Of a DNA stretch of 54,225 nucleotides, positions 51,591 through 54,225 are shown one piece after another (positions within the stretch are counted from its first letter, which is position 1; every line of letters begins with the position of its first letter). Source of the DNA: Oceanobacillus polygoni (GTDB lineage Bacteria > Bacillota > Bacilli > Bacillales > Amphibacillaceae); NCBI RefSeq assembly GCF_008304605.1, contig NZ_PIJY01000023.1:76806-131030 (forward strand). The letters run 5' to 3'. Made by a program: the position numbers and the translations under genes. The notes beneath the pieces are model-generated. The model searched no databases, had not been told where the DNA came from, and saw only the letters and a list, made by a program, of their open reading frames with translations.

Positions 51591-52247
51591 TTGAATAGTC
51601 GTAACTTGGTAAATTTTTTATGGAAAACGTTTATCATTGGGGGAATCGCAGGTCTTGTTGTTAGCTTTTTTGTAAAGCCTCAGGACTATGCAATGTATTT
51701 AAGTCCATTTGATTTCATAGAAGTAGTTGGACTCATTTTGTTTTTTGTTGGACTAGGTTTAACGTTTAGTGTTGTTAGTATGACTGGATTCTTTGCTTAT
51801 TTATTTATACATCGAATGGGATTGAACATGTTCCGCTCGTTTTGGCCAACCGTCCAAGTACTCGTTATTGCATTTGTTCTCTTTGATTTAGTTTATTTTC
51901 CATATCAAGCAGCTAATGGAGAAGTAGCTATTTATTGGTATATCTTAGGTGTTCTTGCGCTGCTAGCATTTGGTTGGATTGTTGCGAAGAGGAAAGCGAA
52001 AGAGACAAATTCAAAGGCGTTTGTACCAGCACTGTTTTTCATGGTCGTTATCACAACAGTTGAGTGGGTGCCTGGTTTACAGGTACAAGGTAGCGATTAT
52101 GCTTGGTTGATGATTGTTCCATTGCTCGCATGTAATACGTATCAACTGCTCACCTTGCATCGGATAACGAAAAATGCAGATGAGAAGCAAACAAAAGAAA
52201 AAAAGCCGAGTAAACTAGGCAAAAATGCGAATGCTAGTAAAGCATAG
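51591..52247 (+). CDS. kbaA: KinB-signalling pathway activator KbaA
   Basis: 218 aa with six membrane segments. In Bacillus subtilis KbaA is needed for KinB to feed the sporulation phosphorelay. The segments FLWKTFIIGGIAGLVVSFFVKP at the N-terminus (positions 6-27) and MGLNMFRSFWPTVQ are typical. Start is TTG at 51591 behind AGGAGGA. The C-terminus is a lysine-rich tail. Position between gerD and pdaB agrees with the Bacillus order. Confidence 0.93.
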   Translation: MNSRNLVNFLWKTFIIGGIAGLVVSFFVKPQDYAMYLSPFDFIEVVGLILFFVGLGLTFSVVSMTGFFAYLFIHRMGLNMFRSFWPTVQVLVIAFVLFDLVYFPYQAANGEVAIYWYILGVLALLAFGWIVAKRKAKETNSKAFVPALFFMVVITTVEWVPGLQVQGSDYAWLMIVPLLACNTYQLLTLHRITKNADEKQTKEKKPSKLGKNANASKA

Positions 52248-52263
52248 ACGTAGCTTCGGATAA

Positions 52264-52305
52264 AATAAAAACCTCTGATCGAAAAATGGATCAGAGGTTT
52301 TTATT
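52264..52305. terminator. Bidirectional terminator between kbaA and pdaB
   Basis: Perfect 17-bp stem (52264-52280 with 52289-52305), A run before and T run after. Confidence 0.95.
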
Positions 52306-52316
52306 CGGCGCTTTTT

Positions 52317-53075
52317 CTATTCGACGGGATTTGTTTCAGCATGTGCTTGGTTGATTAATTCGGAAATGGTTACAGGTTCGAATCCTTTGTTTTTTAATCC
52401 TGGTAAAATCGTTTTTAGAGCATCTGCAGTTTGTTTGGCTGCATCAGATGCATGAAATAGGATGATATCACCGTTACTTGTGTCTTTCATCACCTTATCA
52501 ACAATTACAGAAGTTCCTGGGTTTTCCCAATCATTCGGGTTAATATTCCAATGAATCACATCAAAATCTAAACTTTCGGCCAGCTCCATGACTTCTTCAT
52601 TGAAATGCCCGCTCGGTGTTCGTAATAGGTTGATATCCTCGTATCCAAGCTTTTTGAAGATATCGCGTGCATAAAGCAAGTCTTTTCGTACTTGTTCGAT
52701 ATCTTGATCCAGGTAACTTTTATATCGATATCCCATCATTCCTAATTCATGCTCGCCTTCTGAAATCTGTTCCAGTATTTTCGGGTGACGTTCAGCCCAT
52801 TCCCCGCTAACAAAAAATGTCGCTTGTACATTTTCATTTTCAAGTTGTTCCAAGATATCCAATGCTCTTTCCTCTCCCCAACTAATATTAAATGTTAACG
52901 CAATAGCGGGCTCATCCGTGTTTCCCTTTGAAAGAGCGGTTGGTTTCTCATTAGAAAAAACAGACAGAACAGCATCCTTTTGTGTCCATATAAATAAAGA
53001 TGTAAATAGGGCAAGAGCAATAATAATAACCCAGCTTTTTCGGCGTCTTAATCCGATAACGTAAAAATGATTCAT
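52317..53075 (-). CDS. pdaB: Polysaccharide deacetylase-like sporulation protein PdaB
   Basis: 252 aa: N-terminal membrane anchor (WVIIIALALFTSLFIW), then a NodB-type barrel. PdaB proteins keep late-sporulation spores stable. The catalytic motif usually read TFDISWG is TFNISWG here, so the general-base Asp is Asn, and the zinc HxxxH is replaced by MGYRY as in other PdaB proteins. The enzyme may thus be inactive or not a classical deacetylase. GGAGGAGAAG precedes its start; a sigma-E candidate promoter lies upstream. Confidence 0.93.
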   Translation of the reverse strand: MNHFYVIGLRRRKSWVIIIALALFTSLFIWTQKDAVLSVFSNEKPTALSKGNTDEPAIALTFNISWGEERALDILEQLENENVQATFFVSGEWAERHPKILEQISEGEHELGMMGYRYKSYLDQDIEQVRKDLLYARDIFKKLGYEDINLLRTPSGHFNEEVMELAESLDFDVIHWNINPNDWENPGTSVIVDKVMKDTSNGDIILFHASDAAKQTADALKTILPGLKNKGFEPVTISELINQAHAETNPVE

Positions 53076-53114
53076 AACTTCTCCTCCCGTTTCTCCGTTG
53101 GCTCTTACTATTTA

Positions 53115-53142
53115 TGTTTATGAGCGGAGAAGAGAAATATGA
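53115..53142 (-). promoter_or_regulatory. Candidate sigma-E promoter of pdaB
   Basis: Minus-strand TCATATT (53142-53136), 13-nt spacer, CATAAACA (53122-53115). The -35 is perfect for sigma-E, the -10 close. Confidence 0.6.
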
Positions 53143-53279
53143 ACAAGCCTTGCGATTTCTAAAGAAATAGGTAGATGAAGAATTTAGCAAAAAAGGGATG
53201 AAAATAGGGGGAATCGGGGAATAGTAAGATTAATAAAAGATACAGTTCTGATTTGAATTCGAGAAATTCTTTCCTAGAC

Positions 53280-53321
53280 TAGCGAAGATAACCGAACAAC
53301 CGACAAAATTCCCCCAGTTTT
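53280..53321 (+). repeat. Intergenic motif shared with 4814-4853 and 43122-43142
   Basis: TAGCGAAG..AACCGAA.AAC is shared with the larA leader (4814-4833), and CGACAAAATTCCCCCAGTT with 43124-43142. Part resembles a Spo0A box with one mismatch. A family of degenerate intergenic repeats is likely. Confidence 0.5.
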
Positions 53322-53492
53322 ACGAATGGTTGTGATGTACCTTTTCTGATATAGAAGTGATTCTTTTTCAGCGAAGAGATATGAATATGGATAAAATTGA
53401 ATAATAGCAATTGATGATTACACAGCTTTTAAAGACTGTTAACACTAACTGAGAGCTGTCTAGATAGTAGAGAGGGTTATGAGGTGAATGAA

Positions 53493-53714
53493 ATGTTAGG
53501 CTTATTGATTAATGAAATGGAACAAAAAGAAATCGAGTATCTATTAAAAAGAGAGCTTGAAGAGTTACTGTTAGATTTAGGAGACAGTAGAATTGATCAA
53601 ATGGTTAAACGAGCGATGCGGGAAAGATACCGGAACCTTTTTCAATTACTTCGTCGGGTAGCCAGTGAACAGGAATGTATGAAATATATGCCAAAGCGAC
53701 AAGAAAATCAGTAA
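53493..53714 (+). CDS. Small highly charged helical protein of unknown function
   Basis: 73 aa, rich in Glu, Lys, Arg and Leu, predicted all-helical (EYLLKRELEELLLDL, MVKRAMRERYRNLFQLLRRVA), no signal or membrane segment. ATG at 53493 has GAGG 8 nt before; a GTG at 53484 coincides with that site. It stands alone between pdaB and the rRNA operon, where related Bacillaceae often carry a small gene. A 20-bp hairpin follows. Confidence 0.75.
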   Translation: MLGLLINEMEQKEIEYLLKRELEELLLDLGDSRIDQMVKRAMRERYRNLFQLLRRVASEQECMKYMPKRQENQ

Positions 53715-53770
53715 CATAAGAACTCCTCACGTTGATACAATCACAAGCATGTGAGGAGTTCTTATGTTAC
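53711..53770. terminator. Perfect 20-bp hairpin after the small gene
   Basis: Arms 53711-53730 and 53751-53770 with a 20-nt loop; the stop codon lies in the left arm. No T run follows, so it resembles a barrier before the rRNA operon more than a standard terminator. Confidence 0.85.
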
Positions 53771-53874
53771 GAGGCTAAAGAAGGTAGCGAGTGATTCCTA
53801 AGGAAGAGGATAGCGATAATAACGTAGACAAAAAATAAAAACTAATCACAATTATTGTTTTTTTAATTTTCCTA

Positions 53875-53903
53875 TTGCCCAACTGTTTTTATTATGCTAT
53901 ATT
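53875..53903 (+). promoter_or_regulatory. rRNA operon promoter P1
   Basis: TTGCCC (53875-53880), 17-nt spacer, TATATT (53898-53903). Confidence 0.65.
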
Positions 53904-53968
53904 AAATTCTGTTGTCGCTTGATAAAACAATTTCTGCGAAACGGAAAAAAGTTTTTTGTAAAAACATG

Positions 53969-53997
53969 TTGACAACAAATTGATACCATGTTATATT
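53969..53997 (+). promoter_or_regulatory. rRNA operon promoter P2
   Basis: Perfect TTGACA (53969-53974), 17-nt spacer, TATATT (53992-53997). Typical strong vegetative rrn promoter. Confidence 0.9.
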
Positions 53998-54027
53998 ATA
54001 TCTCGTCGCAAAAAACGACATGATAAC

Positions 54028-54144
54028 AAATTGATCTTTGAAAACTGAACAAAACAACCAGTATGTCAAGAAAAAGGAAACTAAGTTTTCTTTTTAAAAC
54101 AAGTAGAAGTCAGCTTCTACAAAAGCTAAGTATTACAAACACTT
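54028..54144 (+). other. 16S leader with boxA-like antitermination signal
   Basis: TGATCTTTGAAAACTGAAC (from about 54031) is the usual boxA-like sequence of Bacillaceae rRNA leaders. AGAAGTCAGCTTCT (about 54106-54119) forms a short hairpin. Confidence 0.75.
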
Positions 54145-54225
54145 TTTATGGAGAGTTTGATCTTGGCTCAGGACGAACGCTGGCGGCGTGCCTAATACAT
54201 GCAAGTCGAGCGCAGGAAGCAAACT
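54145..54225 (+). rRNA. rrs: 16S ribosomal RNA, 5' end only
   Basis: Begins near TTTATGGAGAGTTTGATC and runs through GGCTCAGGACGAACGCTGGC, CCTAATACATGCAAGTCGAG to the window end; about 80 of 1,550 nt are present. The base after GATC is T, so the common 27F primer site has a mismatch. Confidence 0.97.

Noticed and set aside
51404..51598. 64-codon frame spanning the gerD-kbaA divergent gap
   Set aside because: It overlaps the gerD start, the gerD sigma-G promoter and the kbaA ribosome site, and has no ribosome site of its own.

Overview
The window is low-GC Firmicute DNA of the Bacillaceae type. The right end carries the conserved sporulation block cwlD-salA-gerD-kbaA-pdaB leading into a 16S rRNA gene, an order known from Bacillus and its relatives. 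Protein style and the first bases of the 16S gene suggest a halotolerant Oceanobacillus/Gracilibacillus-like organism; the genus is an inference.

About three quarters of the window (1-41.6 kb) is a sugar-acid catabolic island. It holds gndA (6-phosphogluconate dehydrogenase), a ROK-family repressor, genes for making and using the nickel-pincer cofactor (larC split in two, larB, a larA homologue), mgsA, a fructuronate-reductase-like SDR, gluconate kinase, a zinc alcohol dehydrogenase, a GntP permease, two TRAP transporters, glucuronate isomerase uxaC, a cell-wall-anchored GH3 glycosidase with its own sortase, an unknown polytopic membrane protein, two GPH-type symporters, a YdjC/ChbG deacetylase, three AraC regulators, four Gfo/Idh/MocA oxidoreductases, two xylose-isomerase-like TIM-barrel proteins and one DUF993 aldolase-like protein. 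No uxuA, kdgK or kdgA is present. The genes that are present make a coherent alternative route: D-glucuronate -> D-fructuronate (UxaC) -> D-mannonate (SDR) -> D-gluconate (LarA-type nickel 2-epimerase) -> 6-phosphogluconate (GntK) -> ribulose 5-phosphate (GndA). This is the main hypothesis of the annotation.

The regulation supports one regulon. Seven promoters (before gndA, the zinc dehydrogenase, uxaC, GH3, the 25.8-kb membrane protein, the second TRAP operon and the first GPH symporter) share a layout: a -35 box, a cre (CcpA) site starting exactly 2 nt after it, a 17-nt spacer, a -10 box, then a TTTGTTT-N3-AAACAAA-type operator, perfect in some promoters and degenerate in others. The same operator lies between the ROK gene and larC and before larA. 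A second circuit is visible around the AraC gene at 39.1 kb: two tandem 21-bp direct repeats precede both the deacetylase gene and the second GPH symporter gene.

From 41.8 to 48.6 kb lie an Eis-like acetyltransferase, a YknW/YknX-like pair lacking its ABC partner, a nucleotidyltransferase, a YihY membrane protein and a cluster of DUF948/YtxH-like envelope proteins. From 48.8 kb on is the core sporulation block, with recognisable sigma-G and sigma-E promoter candidates, a small conserved-looking protein, tandem rRNA promoters and the truncated 16S gene.
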